64,000 nucleotides of DNA from Caballeronia sp. GAFFF1 (lineage in GTDB: Bacteria; Pseudomonadota; Gammaproteobacteria; Burkholderiales; Burkholderiaceae). Each line of letters begins with the position of its first letter. The stretch's first letter is position 1. Below are positions 1 to 8,562 of the stretch, in pieces. The notes beneath the pieces were generated by a model. That model did not search any database. It saw only the letters and a list, made by a program, of their open reading frames with translations, and was not told the origin of the DNA. Location of the stretch: positions 16,553-80,552 of the forward strand of contig NZ_JALQEM010000043.1 in the NCBI RefSeq assembly GCF_023630705.1, given 5' to 3'. Made by a program: the position numbers and the translations under genes.

Positions 1-547
1 GACTACGTCGATTTATGTTCGCGCGGAACGACGGCGCATGCTCGAAGCCGCCGCGCACTTTTACGCTGACGACAAGCCGTAGTGGCGTGGTCCGTCAACC
101 ATCCGTCGGCGGGTACCCGCGCGCTTTCGTTGTCTTGCTGGCGGCTGCAGCTGCGTCGCCACCGCGGCAACGCCGAAGTCGTCAAACAGCGGTGGATTTT
201 CCGCGCTTGTGAGCCGTGTCCTTGCGGCCGCCCAATACCGCTAGAACGCAAGAAGGGGCGCACACAGCTTGACGGTCACTGGTTGCAACAATTCGTTTGA
301 TCGCTCGCTCCTAACGAAGGCGCGAGCAGCTTCGGTCAACCCGCCGTTAGCGCGATAAGAGCGCTCTGCGCAGGTATCGCCAGTCCGGCGCGAGACTCTT
401 TATTCCACGGGCCCCCGACCGCACCAGTACGGTTGACGGGGATGCGCTCGAGCAGCCGACGCAAACGCGACGAAGCGAAGCTGCGCGGCCGCCGATGGAT
501 CTGGCCTCTCGTGTCTCCAACCCCACACTTTTCTTGAATTGCATACC
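1..547. other. Left-edge non-coding or degenerate sequence
   Basis: I see no convincing gene here. Open frames exist on both strands, but they are short, Arg-rich and look like shadows of GC-rich DNA. No transposase or RNA signature was recognised. This is probably a degraded boundary of the accessory island. Confidence 0.4.
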
Positions 548-601
548 TGACACTGTGTCACGTCTGAACTTTCACACTTATAATCAGTAACACAAAGTTA
601 C
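548..601 (+). promoter_or_regulatory. Promoter with two palindromes upstream of the stator-like operon
   Basis: A perfect -10 hexamer TATAAT lies at 579-584, with a -35-like GTGTCA at 555-560 (18 bp spacer). A 13-bp perfect palindrome (TGACAC, T, GTGTCA) at 548-560 overlaps the -35. A second inverted repeat, GTAAC-N5-GTTAC, at 587-601 covers the expected start of transcription. The placement suggests a repressed sigma70 promoter for the operon beginning at 662. The element is visible in the sequence; the regulator is unknown. Confidence 0.6.
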
Positions 602-661
602 AAAGAAAGTGAATGAGTAACGTCTACCGATCTCGACGTCAAACAAAAAGAGAACTGGATC

Positions 662-2122
662 ATGGGATATTCGGGGCAGTTGCTTTCCAAACAGGACCAT
701 TACGCCAAAAAAGGCCTGGAGCAAGGGGGCAAATCGTTGCCCGCTGCATCGGCGCAGTCCCTAGATGGCTACGAGACGCAGCTGCAGGCGGAGGCGCAAC
801 GTTTGGCAGCCGGCGATCACGCCGATTTCAGCAAGAAGCAATCGGGCAAACGGAAATCGCTTGGCGAAGTGAAAGACACGTTGAGTCAGACATCCGTCGA
901 ATGCGAAACGTTGATTGCTGACCGGCCGCTTTCTGAGACCGTTTCCCATACGCGTGAACAGCAGCGGCCGCTGTTGGTAAAGCTACGAGAAGATCAGCTG
1001 ATGCGCGAAGCCGAACTGAAGACGTATCGCGCACTGAACAAGATCACGGAGAAAGCGTCGTACCCCGAGAGTGTGATGTTGCCAGTGTTGTGGCTGGTGC
1101 CATTTATTCTTCTCGAAACCGGTGTCAACGCTTTCTTCTATGAGAATGCGCAGGGACTGCTCGGGGGCGCAGTTGTCGCGCTGACAGTGTCTCTCGTTAA
1201 TCTCTTGATTGCCTTCGGTTTAGGGGCCGGCTTCAGATACAAGAACCTCTCGATGCCTGGTTGGCGCTCGTTTGGATGGAGCGCGCTTGTGTTCGCGGTC
1301 GTGGTTGCAGTCTATTTCAACGCGATATTTTCTGCTTATCGGAGCGAATATCAGCTCATCGTTGATCCTTCGGACCTGGCAGAAACTGGCGCGGCGTTCA
1401 AGCGCGCCTTGAGCGTTGCGGGACTCGTGTTTCTTGGTCACCTACCGTCGGGTGACTTCATGAGCTTCGTGCTGTTCTTTATCGGATTATTGCTTAGCGC
1501 ATTCGCCTTCTACAAAGGTTATGGCTGCGATGACCGTTACCCCGGGCACAGTCGACGAGATCGTCGCTTCGCCGAAGCGACACGGAAGTACGACGAAGCA
1601 ATGGAAATCGTGCGCCTGAAGGTCGTCGGTGAGGTCCAGCGTCGCTTGACTCGCATGGGGGCCGCGAAAACACAGCTGCTGCAATCCAAGGCCCGTCTCG
1701 ACCAAATTAAGAATTCGGTGCCGGTTGAAGTCGGCGGACTCAAGGCGTCACTTACGCAATTGCAGCGCGACTTCGCGCTTGTTTTGAACACATACCGCCA
1801 AAAGAACGTTTCCGTTCGTCCGGTGAAGGCCCCTGACTACTTCGCCGAGACGCCTGATCTCATCGCGCAATATGCGAGCGAAGACGGCGGTGAATTGATG
1901 TCGCAAGTCGATGAGGCAGAGCGGCAACTCGATCTCTATAAAGACATGTACCTGGCTCGGCTCAACGACGGCATGCGCGACCTCGAAAACCAAGGTCGAG
2001 TGGAGCAGGGTGCGGCGCTGACCAAGTTCGTCGCAGATATCACACTGGAAGCGCAGAACAACATCGATAAGGGCAAGTTGAGCATGCCCGTGGCTTCTGC
2101 TTCAGTGGGTGCACCGGCATGA
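662..2122 (+). CDS. Coiled-coil polytopic membrane protein, first gene of the stator-like operon
   Basis: A 486-residue protein that I cannot assign to a named family. A charged helical N-terminal region (about 1-130) is followed by four likely membrane segments at about 138-158, 165-190, 204-224 and 262-284. A long charged, coiled-coil-prone C-terminal region follows (about 296-470). It overlaps the next gene by 4 bp (ATGA), so the two are probably translationally coupled. An overlapping frame beginning at 613 was not chosen because it lacks membrane segments and runs inside this gene. In context it may be a scaffold or sensor partner of the ExbB/ExbD-like pair downstream. That role is inferred from position only. 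Confidence 0.75.
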   Translation: MGYSGQLLSKQDHYAKKGLEQGGKSLPAASAQSLDGYETQLQAEAQRLAAGDHADFSKKQSGKRKSLGEVKDTLSQTSVECETLIADRPLSETVSHTREQQRPLLVKLREDQLMREAELKTYRALNKITEKASYPESVMLPVLWLVPFILLETGVNAFFYENAQGLLGGAVVALTVSLVNLLIAFGLGAGFRYKNLSMPGWRSFGWSALVFAVVVAVYFNAIFSAYRSEYQLIVDPSDLAETGAAFKRALSVAGLVFLGHLPSGDFMSFVLFFIGLLLSAFAFYKGYGCDDRYPGHSRRDRRFAEATRKYDEAMEIVRLKVVGEVQRRLTRMGAAKTQLLQSKARLDQIKNSVPVEVGGLKASLTQLQRDFALVLNTYRQKNVSVRPVKAPDYFAETPDLIAQYASEDGGELMSQVDEAERQLDLYKDMYLARLNDGMRDLENQGRVEQGAALTKFVADITLEAQNNIDKGKLSMPVASASVGAPA

Positions 2123-2892
2123 GTAAGAAGACGGTACAGGCCGGCGTGGCGGCCGGCGCGAGCGCGGTTTTGCTCGTCGCCTTACTCGCTTACGCGAAAT
2201 ACACTAAACCTGAGCCCGTTGATGCGATGGGTTGCGGGCAAGACGTCACGGGCAAAACGGTGATCGTGCTCGACACAAGTGATGACGTAGCGGCACAGAC
2301 GCGCAAGGAAATTATCGACCGAGTCAATGACGCGATCGAGCGCAAGGTCAGCGACGGTGATCTAGTCTCAGTGTTCACCGTGAGCGAGCTATCCAAGAAA
2401 AATTTGGTGCCGGCATTTGCATACTGCAAACCGCGCCGCAAGGGAAGCGAGATAAACGAAAACACCCGCATGCTCGAACACGCCTATGTGAAGAAGTTCG
2501 AGAAGCCGTTGAAGGCAGTCGTACAGGCGCCGATCCAAGGTTCAAAAGAATCGCCGATCGCTCAATCGCTAATCGATCTTTCGCTATCCGACTATGTACG
2601 CTCGAAGGGTAATGCGAACCTGATTGTATTCTCAGATCTGATGGAGTACACCGACCGGTTCTCACTGTACAAGTGCAGTTCAGGCAACCAAGCGATTAGG
2701 GCGTTCCGTGACTCCCGCGGCGCGACGGTCGCCCGCCCGACGTTCCATAACGTGGACATTGAGCTCAACATTATCCCGCGTAGCGACACGTCCGCCGCGG
2801 TTGGCCGCTGTCGCGATATCTTCTGGGCCTGGTTCTTCGGCGACGATGACGGTCCCCGCGCCGGCTTCACCCCCTCGAACCTGCCTGGATAA
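2119..2892 (+). CDS. Membrane-anchored VWA-like protein of the stator-like operon
   Basis: A 257-residue protein with one N-terminal membrane anchor (about 8-25), predicted to expose the remainder outside the cytoplasm. The motif VIVLDTSDD (about 48-56) resembles the start of a von Willebrand A fold, whose metal site is normally DxSxS. Here the third position is Asp, so the site is imperfect. A second strand, NLIVFSDLMEYT, near residue 173 fits the later VWA strand with a conserved Asp. Several Cys residues (such as the CG pair near 39 and FAYC near 94) could form disulfides. It overlaps the upstream gene by 4 bp and lies 5 bp from the next. It may bind a surface ligand for the complex. The VWA assignment is tentative. 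Confidence 0.7.
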   Translation: MSKKTVQAGVAAGASAVLLVALLAYAKYTKPEPVDAMGCGQDVTGKTVIVLDTSDDVAAQTRKEIIDRVNDAIERKVSDGDLVSVFTVSELSKKNLVPAFAYCKPRRKGSEINENTRMLEHAYVKKFEKPLKAVVQAPIQGSKESPIAQSLIDLSLSDYVRSKGNANLIVFSDLMEYTDRFSLYKCSSGNQAIRAFRDSRGATVARPTFHNVDIELNIIPRSDTSAAVGRCRDIFWAWFFGDDDGPRAGFTPSNLPG

Positions 2893-2897
2893 GCGCA

Positions 2898-4610
2898 ATG
2901 AAAGCGACCAATGTCAATCATATTTTCATCGGTGCGATGACCGTCGCGGCTTGCGCGGCTGCCGCATCAGTGATGTTGCATCTGCCGGTGCCGGTCGTGC
3001 TCGTTTGTGAACTGCTTCCGTTGTGCATGTATTTCGTGGCGCTATATCGTATCGGCACAAACGGTCTGAGCCACACCGCAATCGATAGCGTCTATTACTT
3101 CGGCTTCATCGTGACAATTCTGTCGCTCGCCGGCAGCGTTTTGCGAGTGTGGATGTTCGGTATTGAAAAGGATATGAGCGGGTTGATCGCGCAATTTGGC
3201 GTCGGTTTGCTCGCGACTGGACTCGCACTGGTGTTCAGACTGATCCTGACGGCGCGTGTTGAATCGCTCAACGCGAAGGATCTGAGCCAGACCATCGACG
3301 AATACGTGCAGCGCATCGATGGGATCGTCGTGAAGGTCGAAACATCCGCGGCAAGTTTTGAAGGACTGTCGCAGTCTCTCCAGGAGCGTACGCGCGCCGT
3401 TGTCGAGGCGACGTACGAGGAATGCACGGCACGCATGCGCTCGGCAGCAGCGGTTTTTGCGGAGTCGATAACAGGCATCACACAGCAAACGAGCGAATCC
3501 GTCACGCGCTTCGGCGAAGTGGTTCAATCGGTCGCCGTCGCCTCCCACGTGCAGCATTTCGATGCGAACATCAACGAACTTACGGCCGGTCTCAAGGGCT
3601 TCGCGGCGGAAGTGTCGAAATACGGCCGGCTGACGACCGACGAAGCGTTGCGGGCAACCAAGCAGGCGCTCGACGCTTCCGGCAAATGGCACGCCGAAAG
3701 TCTCGGCGAGATGTCGAAGGCCAGTCAGCAGGCAATTCAAACGGCCCTTGCCGCGCTGTCCGACCTTGACATGTCCGTCGACACATCAACCGTAAAGGCG
3801 GACTTGCAGGCCCTTTCGCGCGCCATCGCGACCTTTACTAAGAAGTTCGCGGAATTGGACGACAAACTGGCTTCGGCTCACGCGCGCCAGAGCGCGGACG
3901 TGCTAGAGCCTATCGTTGAAAAGTTCGCGGAAAACCTTGTGCGCGCCACGGGCGAAGTTGAAGTTCAAGCGCTCGCCCAGTTCAACGAAGCTTCAGCACG
4001 TTTGACTTCCGAAGCTGTGAAGGGCATCGCAGACATCGGCGAACGAACCCAAGTTGCGACGACGCACCAGGTCGACGTGTTGGCAACCCACGTAGACCGC
4101 CTGAGCGCTGCCTTGGAGCACGCCGACCATCGACCCTCCATAGAGCGCAACGGACAGCGTATTGATGCGCTAGCCGAAAGCGTGGACCGGCTTGTCGCAT
4201 CTGTCGATCGCTCCGAGCGACTGTCGGCGGTTGACCGCAATGGTCAGCGAATCGATGAGCTTGCTGGCACCGTTGATCGGCTGGTCGTCGCGATCGGTCG
4301 CACGGATCACCTATCTGTGCTCGAGCGCACGGGGCAGCGCGTTGAGGCACTGACTACGAACGTCGAGCGGGTAGTCGCAACACTGGAGCGTTCCGGGCAG
4401 CAATCGGGCAACGAGCGAACAGGCCAGCAAACTGACGCGCTGGCGTCGAACATCGACCGGCTGATAGCTGTGTTTGAACGCTCCTCCTTCGGCACCAATC
4501 GGCCTGCAATGCAGCCGCCTGATTCCATCGTGCAAAGGCAGGCGCCCGTACTCCAAATGACGGCGATGCCCAACGCAAGCGCGCTGGCGTCGCATGCGAA
4601 CCCATCGTAA
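2898..4610 (+). CDS. ExbB/MotA-like membrane protein with long repeat-bearing cytoplasmic tail
   Basis: A 570-residue protein. Four membrane segments are predicted at about 8-28, 31-50, 62-87 and 95-118. The last two (YYFGFIVTILSL and AQFGVGLLATGLAL) have the small-residue, Thr-bearing character of the MotA/TolQ/ExbB pore helices. After residue 120 comes a roughly 440-residue helical tail, as in ZorA of Zorya systems. It ends in four 30-residue repeats (416-535) and a disordered C-terminus. The following gene encodes a single-span protein with a membrane Asp, the expected partner. Together they suggest an ion-driven stator with a cytoplasmic tail acting as sensor or transmission rod. The family assignment rests on topology and gene pairing, not on a database search. 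Confidence 0.72.
   Translation: MKATNVNHIFIGAMTVAACAAAASVMLHLPVPVVLVCELLPLCMYFVALYRIGTNGLSHTAIDSVYYFGFIVTILSLAGSVLRVWMFGIEKDMSGLIAQFGVGLLATGLALVFRLILTARVESLNAKDLSQTIDEYVQRIDGIVVKVETSAASFEGLSQSLQERTRAVVEATYEECTARMRSAAAVFAESITGITQQTSESVTRFGEVVQSVAVASHVQHFDANINELTAGLKGFAAEVSKYGRLTTDEALRATKQALDASGKWHAESLGEMSKASQQAIQTALAALSDLDMSVDTSTVKADLQALSRAIATFTKKFAELDDKLASAHARQSADVLEPIVEKFAENLVRATGEVEVQALAQFNEASARLTSEAVKGIADIGERTQVATTHQVDVLATHVDRLSAALEHADHRPSIERNGQRIDALAESVDRLVASVDRSERLSAVDRNGQRIDELAGTVDRLVVAIGRTDHLSVLERTGQRVEALTTNVERVVATLERSGQQSGNERTGQQTDALASNIDRLIAVFERSSFGTNRPAMQPPDSIVQRQAPVLQMTAMPNASALASHANPS
4143..4502 (+). repeat. Four tandem 90-bp (30-residue) coding repeats in the stator tail
   Basis: Four consecutive units of exactly 30 codons begin ERNGQRIDAL, DRNGQRIDEL, ERTGQRVEAL and ERTGQQTDAL. 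Each continues with a VDRLVA-like helix and a spacer. A more degenerate fifth unit (VDVLATHVDRLSAAL) precedes them at about residues 386-415. The units have diverged but kept length, which is typical of a selected helical rod rather than a recent slippage event. Confidence 0.85.
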
Positions 4611-4631
4611 GCGTCCAGGCTGCCATCAAAT

Positions 4632-5369
4632 ATGAAAGCGCCTACACAACAAGATAGCGTCTTTTTACTGACGCTGATCGATTTCCTCTTCCAGATCATT
4701 TTCTTCGGTTTGTTTGCATACGCAGTTTCAGTCGCGACCGAGGAAACTGATTGGAAGTCGGCGGCACTCGCGCTCCAGCAGAAGTTCAGGGTTAAATCGC
4801 CGGCCGATGTCCAAGAAATCGTCAAAGTGATGCCGAACGATGCACAGCGTCTGAAGGATGCACTTGCCAGCGAGGAAGCTGCGAAACGGCTGAAGCAGCA
4901 TTTCGGCGTCTCGGACCTAACGACGCTCACCGACGAACTTACACGAATGGCGCCCGTTGAGGAGTTGCGCTCGGCGGACAAGCTGATTCACAAAGTAGGA
5001 AGCGTTGAGCGCGCCAATGACGCCGTCGACCGCTATCTCAAGAGCGGCATCGGCAAACCTGCATGCTTGCTAGCGGACGTTGACAAAAATCGGGCTAAGC
5101 CTTTGGCGACCCTCCTTGGGTTCGAAGATCACCTCGACATTCAGGCGGCTACGCCCGAACTCCTGACTGTCCTTGCAAAGATGGGGACGAGCTTCGAGTC
5201 CGTTCGCTCACTGCCGCTCGTGCAATTCAAGCGCGTTTTTAGCAGACTGGGCGCTTTGTACCCCGACTGCATGTATACCTTTGATCTCATCGAAAAGACG
5301 CGTTACGTCGAACCGCGCGACGCCGCTACGGCGAATTGGAATGTACGCGTCATTCCGCGGAAAGGCTAG
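4632..5369 (+). CDS. ExbD/MotB-like single-span protein of the stator-like operon
   Basis: A 245-residue protein. A short cytoplasmic N-terminus leads into one membrane helix (about 10-33) carrying Asp17 in LLTLIDFLFQIIFF. This is the position of the proton-binding Asp in MotB, TolR, ExbD and ZorB. The rest is predicted outside the cytoplasm: helical (about 40-130), then a compact C-terminal region ending in CMYTFDLIEKTRY. I see no OmpA-type peptidoglycan-binding motif, unlike MotB or ZorB. It starts 21 bp after the ExbB/MotA-like gene and is the last gene of the operon. Transposase sequence begins within about 100 bp of its stop, so a further downstream gene may have been lost. Confidence 0.72.
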   Translation: MKAPTQQDSVFLLTLIDFLFQIIFFGLFAYAVSVATEETDWKSAALALQQKFRVKSPADVQEIVKVMPNDAQRLKDALASEEAAKRLKQHFGVSDLTTLTDELTRMAPVEELRSADKLIHKVGSVERANDAVDRYLKSGIGKPACLLADVDKNRAKPLATLLGFEDHLDIQAATPELLTVLAKMGTSFESVRSLPLVQFKRVFSRLGALYPDCMYTFDLIEKTRYVEPRDAATANWNVRVIPRKG

Positions 5370-5472
5370 AAGCCGTCCCGATGCACACGCCGATGTGCCA
5401 ACGACCGACGTCGACAAACGATACCGGTCTGTGAGCCAGGAGGCAGACACTTTGGTATGGCCGCTCGAAAAA

Positions 5473-6347
5473 CTGGATTGCGCGCTCGCCCTTACTGCCC
5501 GGGGACGACCAATGAAAACATTTTGCGATGTTGTCGGCGTGGCGCGCTCTGCTTTGGCAGTTAGGAAAGCCCGCTCCTCGGACTGGCAGGATGGCCGTCG
5601 CGCCCGGCATATCGACGACACGGACCCGGTTGCTGCAATCCACGACCATGTGGCCGTCTTGCCGACATATGGGTACCGCAGAGTCTGGGCGCTACTGCGA
5701 CGCAGCCAGGAAATGGCTGGCGCGCCGTGCGTGAACGTCAAGCGGGTGTATCGTGTCTTGCGCGACCACCAGTTGCTGCTGCGACGTCCCGGTCAACGAC
5801 GTGACACTCGCCGCCATGACGGACGAATCTCGGTCGACCAAAGCGATGTCCGCTGGTGTTCAGACGGCTTTGAGTTCCGTTGTGACGATGGCTCGCCGTT
5901 GCGCGTGACATTTGCACTGGACTGTCATGACCGAGAGACAATCAATTGGGCAGCGGCGACTGGCGGCCATAGCGGCGACGTCGTGTGTGATGTGATGATC
6001 GCAGCGGTCGAGCAACGTTTCGGCACGGCGCAGGCAGGCTCAACCATTGAATGCCTGTCGGACAACGGCTCTGCCTATATCGACCATCGCACGCCTAGCT
6101 TCGCTCGCGAGTTGGGTCTAGAGCCATTGACGACCCCGGTTCGTTCGCCGCAGAGTAACGGCATGGCCGAGCGGTTCGTGAAACGATGAAGCAAGATTAC
6201 GTCGCCTTTATGGACAAGCCCGATGTGCCCACGGCGCTCACGCATCTGGCCGCTGCCTTTGAGCAGTACAACGAGTGCCACCCGCACAAAGCCCTGAAAT
6301 ACCGCTCGCCTCGCGAGTTTAGACGGGCTGCGGCATCATCAAGCTAA
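5473..6347 (+). pseudogene. IS3-family (IS2 group) OrfB transposase, frameshifted and without OrfA
   Basis: The protein matches the IS2-group DDE transposase. Diagnostic stretches are LPTYGYRRVWALLRR, RWCSDGFEFRCDDG, VTFALDCHDRE, LSDNGSAYI, PVRSPQSNGMAE and, in another frame, HPHKALKYRSPREF. The first frame stops at 6187-6189. The downstream part (MKQDYVAFMDKP to the TAA at 6345) reads on after one base is added in the AAA at 6181-6183, so one A has been lost. No OrfA was found and no left terminal repeat was identified. The 5' end is therefore truncated, and the first in-frame ATG (5512) is internal to the conserved domain. The element is probably inactive. Confidence 0.88.
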
Positions 6348-6434
6348 TGGTGTCCGCGTGTCCTCAGTTGCAGGGGCAACTACACATGTCCCCATGTCAC
6401 AACAGCATCAACGAATAATACCTTGAGAATAAGT

Positions 6435-7352
6435 ATGCCTTTCGAGTCCGGATTACGCTGCGGCGAGATTATTGATAACAGTCGCTTGTGCGCGATTTTT
6501 GGTTGCGGTCCACAAGGTGGAATGCGGAGATCTTTGTCCTCGAACACGTTAGTGCTTGTATCGAACCACGTGGAGTCAATTTACGACGACCGGTGGATCG
6601 ATGGGGTCCTACATTACACGGGCATGGGAAAGACTGGGGATCAGAGTCTTACGTTCATGCAGAACAAAACGCTCAAAGAGTCCAGCGAAAACAACGTCGA
6701 GGTTTTCCTGTTCGAAGTATTCTCCGAGAAGGAATACACATTCATCGGGCGGGTCTGTCTAGTTGACGTACCGTACCAAGAGCAACAACCTGATGAGCTT
6801 GAAGAGACGCGAACCGTATGGATCTTTCCACTAGGCTTGGTTCAGGGGCAGCCATTCGCACCGAACCAAGCGCTGTTAGGGAAGCTGGCTGCCCGTAAAG
6901 AGAAGTTCGCGGAGACTTTGTCAGAGGATGATTTGCGCCGTCGAGCGGAAGCGGCTCATAGCCGAACCGGAGGTCGCGTCGTCACCAGCGTTGCGCGTGA
7001 GCGAGACCCATGGGTGAGCGCTTACGTTAAGCGACTTGCAAATGGCCGCTGTGACCTGTGCGACCAGGCGGCTCCCTTCGAGACGAAGAACGGCTTGCCG
7101 TACCTCGAAGCCCATCACGTCGAATGGCTTGCTCGAGACGGTCTGGACGTTATCGAAAACTGTGTTGCACTATGTCCGAACTGTCACCGAAAGATGCATG
7201 TGCTGGATACAAAGCCTGATCGTAGGAAGCTTCAGGCTGTGATTCTACGGCGCTTGGACAGCCGGGGCGGTGCCACGCCTGGCGAGTCGCGTGGGACAGC
7301 TTCGTTCAATCGGGACGGGCGAAGAATACCCGCGATCGAGAATGCAAACTAG
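6435..7352 (+). CDS. SRA-like/HNH type IV restriction endonuclease (McrA-like)
   Basis: A 305-residue protein counted from the ATG at 6435, which begins the conserved domain; a TTG at 6423 is the alternative. Residues about 8-140 (CGEIIDNSRLCAIFGCGPQG, then HYTGMGKTGDQ) resemble the SRA-like modified-base-binding domain of ScoMcrA-type enzymes. Residues about 200-255 form a zinc-HNH nuclease: Cys206-x2-Cys209, His227-His228, Asn242, Cys247-x2-Cys250-His251 and His255. Such enzymes cut DNA carrying modified cytosine or phosphorothioate. Its place between the stator-like operon and Detocs supports a defence role. The exact modification recognised cannot be told from sequence. Confidence 0.82.
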   Translation: MPFESGLRCGEIIDNSRLCAIFGCGPQGGMRRSLSSNTLVLVSNHVESIYDDRWIDGVLHYTGMGKTGDQSLTFMQNKTLKESSENNVEVFLFEVFSEKEYTFIGRVCLVDVPYQEQQPDELEETRTVWIFPLGLVQGQPFAPNQALLGKLAARKEKFAETLSEDDLRRRAEAAHSRTGGRVVTSVARERDPWVSAYVKRLANGRCDLCDQAAPFETKNGLPYLEAHHVEWLARDGLDVIENCVALCPNCHRKMHVLDTKPDRRKLQAVILRRLDSRGGATPGESRGTASFNRDGRRIPAIENAN

Positions 7353-8151
7353 CTGCTGAACGAACGCCTTGAGAGCTTTGCTTCGGTGCTCGCATTTCGT
7401 GCAATCACAAGATCGGACGCAGACGTTTGCTGTCGGGTCTTTTGCAAAGCTCCCGGTCAAGGACGCAAACGAGCATTGAGCGGGACAGTGACTATTTGAC
7501 TTTGGTCGTGCCTCCGCAACAGACTGCGCGCTTACGGTGCTATGTTGCCCAACGAATGGTGGTAGCCAGGTGCCAAAGCCTCTCGGTGATTACACATTCG
7601 AATGCGACGGCGACAATCATCACGCGAAGCGTGCGTTCCAAGCAACTACGACCAGAGGCCAGGGGAGAAGGGGCTGAGGCACGCGCCGAGCCGTTGGTTT
7701 TGTCATGGTTTGCGACGACACTGTCCGCCCGCTTAACGACGAGCGAATATTCGAGATTAGCCAGCTGTTTGATAGGCCCCTGGCTCGCGCGCCCGTATGT
7801 ACCACGACGTGGGTCGAGTTGGAAGCCGGGTGGCTCACCTACCCGGCGACGCTTGGCATGATGCAGACGGATCAGTGCTTGCCCGACGATGGGTCGAGTT
7901 GCTCATGTTAACAGGCGGTCATTCTGAGGGACCGCAGTGCGCCGGATGCAACTACGGAATCGTTCGATTCGTCAGCCAGTTCTCGCTCGAGAACATGCGA
8001 GATGGTGCCTGTGCAGATGCATTTGCATTGCAACAAATCAGCGTGCACCGACGTCCGCTTGTAATAGTTTGCAGAACTGATAATGTCAATTATCCGGATG
8101 GCGTTTCGGGGTAGAATCAGGATATTCCCATTTACAGCAGGGCAGAACCCC
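7353..8151. other. Gap without a recognised gene
   Basis: About 800 bp with only short overlapping frames on both strands. None shows a recognisable domain or a convincing ribosome binding site. The last part (about 8085-8150) is relatively AT-rich and probably carries the promoter of the gene starting at 8152. Confidence 0.4.
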
Positions 8152-8562
8152 GTGGCACAAGGCACAGCACGTTTTTCCGACCACGAGGTCGCGCAGGTCA
8201 TCCTCGAGTTCGATGACGCGATGGTGCTGTGGCGACGGGCAGCCCATGCGTTCCTGCCGGAACTGCCCGGGACGCCCGGCGTGCCGCTCCTGCCTGACCA
8301 GATCGAGTGCGCGGTCTTCACCGCGCTCGGCCGCGCGTACGGCCGGGCACTCATCGACGATGCGTGCTGCCTGCCGGTACCCGGCTGCGGGCGGAATGCC
8401 ATGCCGTGGTGGGGATGCAGCGCGTGCAGTCGGGCGCGTCGTCCGGGGACCGCCGGCCCGCCTCACTGCAGCGGGCCGTACGCGTCGCGACGGAGCGGCG
8501 GTGCGGCAGCTGGCCCGACGGGTTCACGGCGCAGGCGGACAGCGGAGGGCGATCATGACTGA
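8152..8562 (+). CDS. Small protein of unknown function coupled to the tyrosine recombinase
   Basis: About 136 residues from a GTG start at 8152. An in-frame ATG lies at 8083, but conserved-looking sequence (ARFSDHEVAQVILEFDDA) begins after the GTG. Residues 1-85 look like a folded helical protein. The C-terminal third is Arg/Gly/Ala rich and may be out of frame or disordered. The stop overlaps the recombinase start by 8 bp (ATGACTGA), which supports this frame and indicates co-translation. It could be a recombination directionality or accessory factor, but no family was recognised. Confidence 0.5.
   Translation: MAQGTARFSDHEVAQVILEFDDAMVLWRRAAHAFLPELPGTPGVPLLPDQIECAVFTALGRAYGRALIDDACCLPVPGCGRNAMPWWGCSACSRARRPGTAGPPHCSGPYASRRSGGAAAGPTGSRRRRTAEGDHD

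Noticed and set aside
613..921. Open frame of 102 codons starting just upstream of the first stator-like gene
   Set aside because: It runs inside the membrane-protein gene in another frame, with no membrane segments or domain; the frame at 662 is coupled to the next gene.
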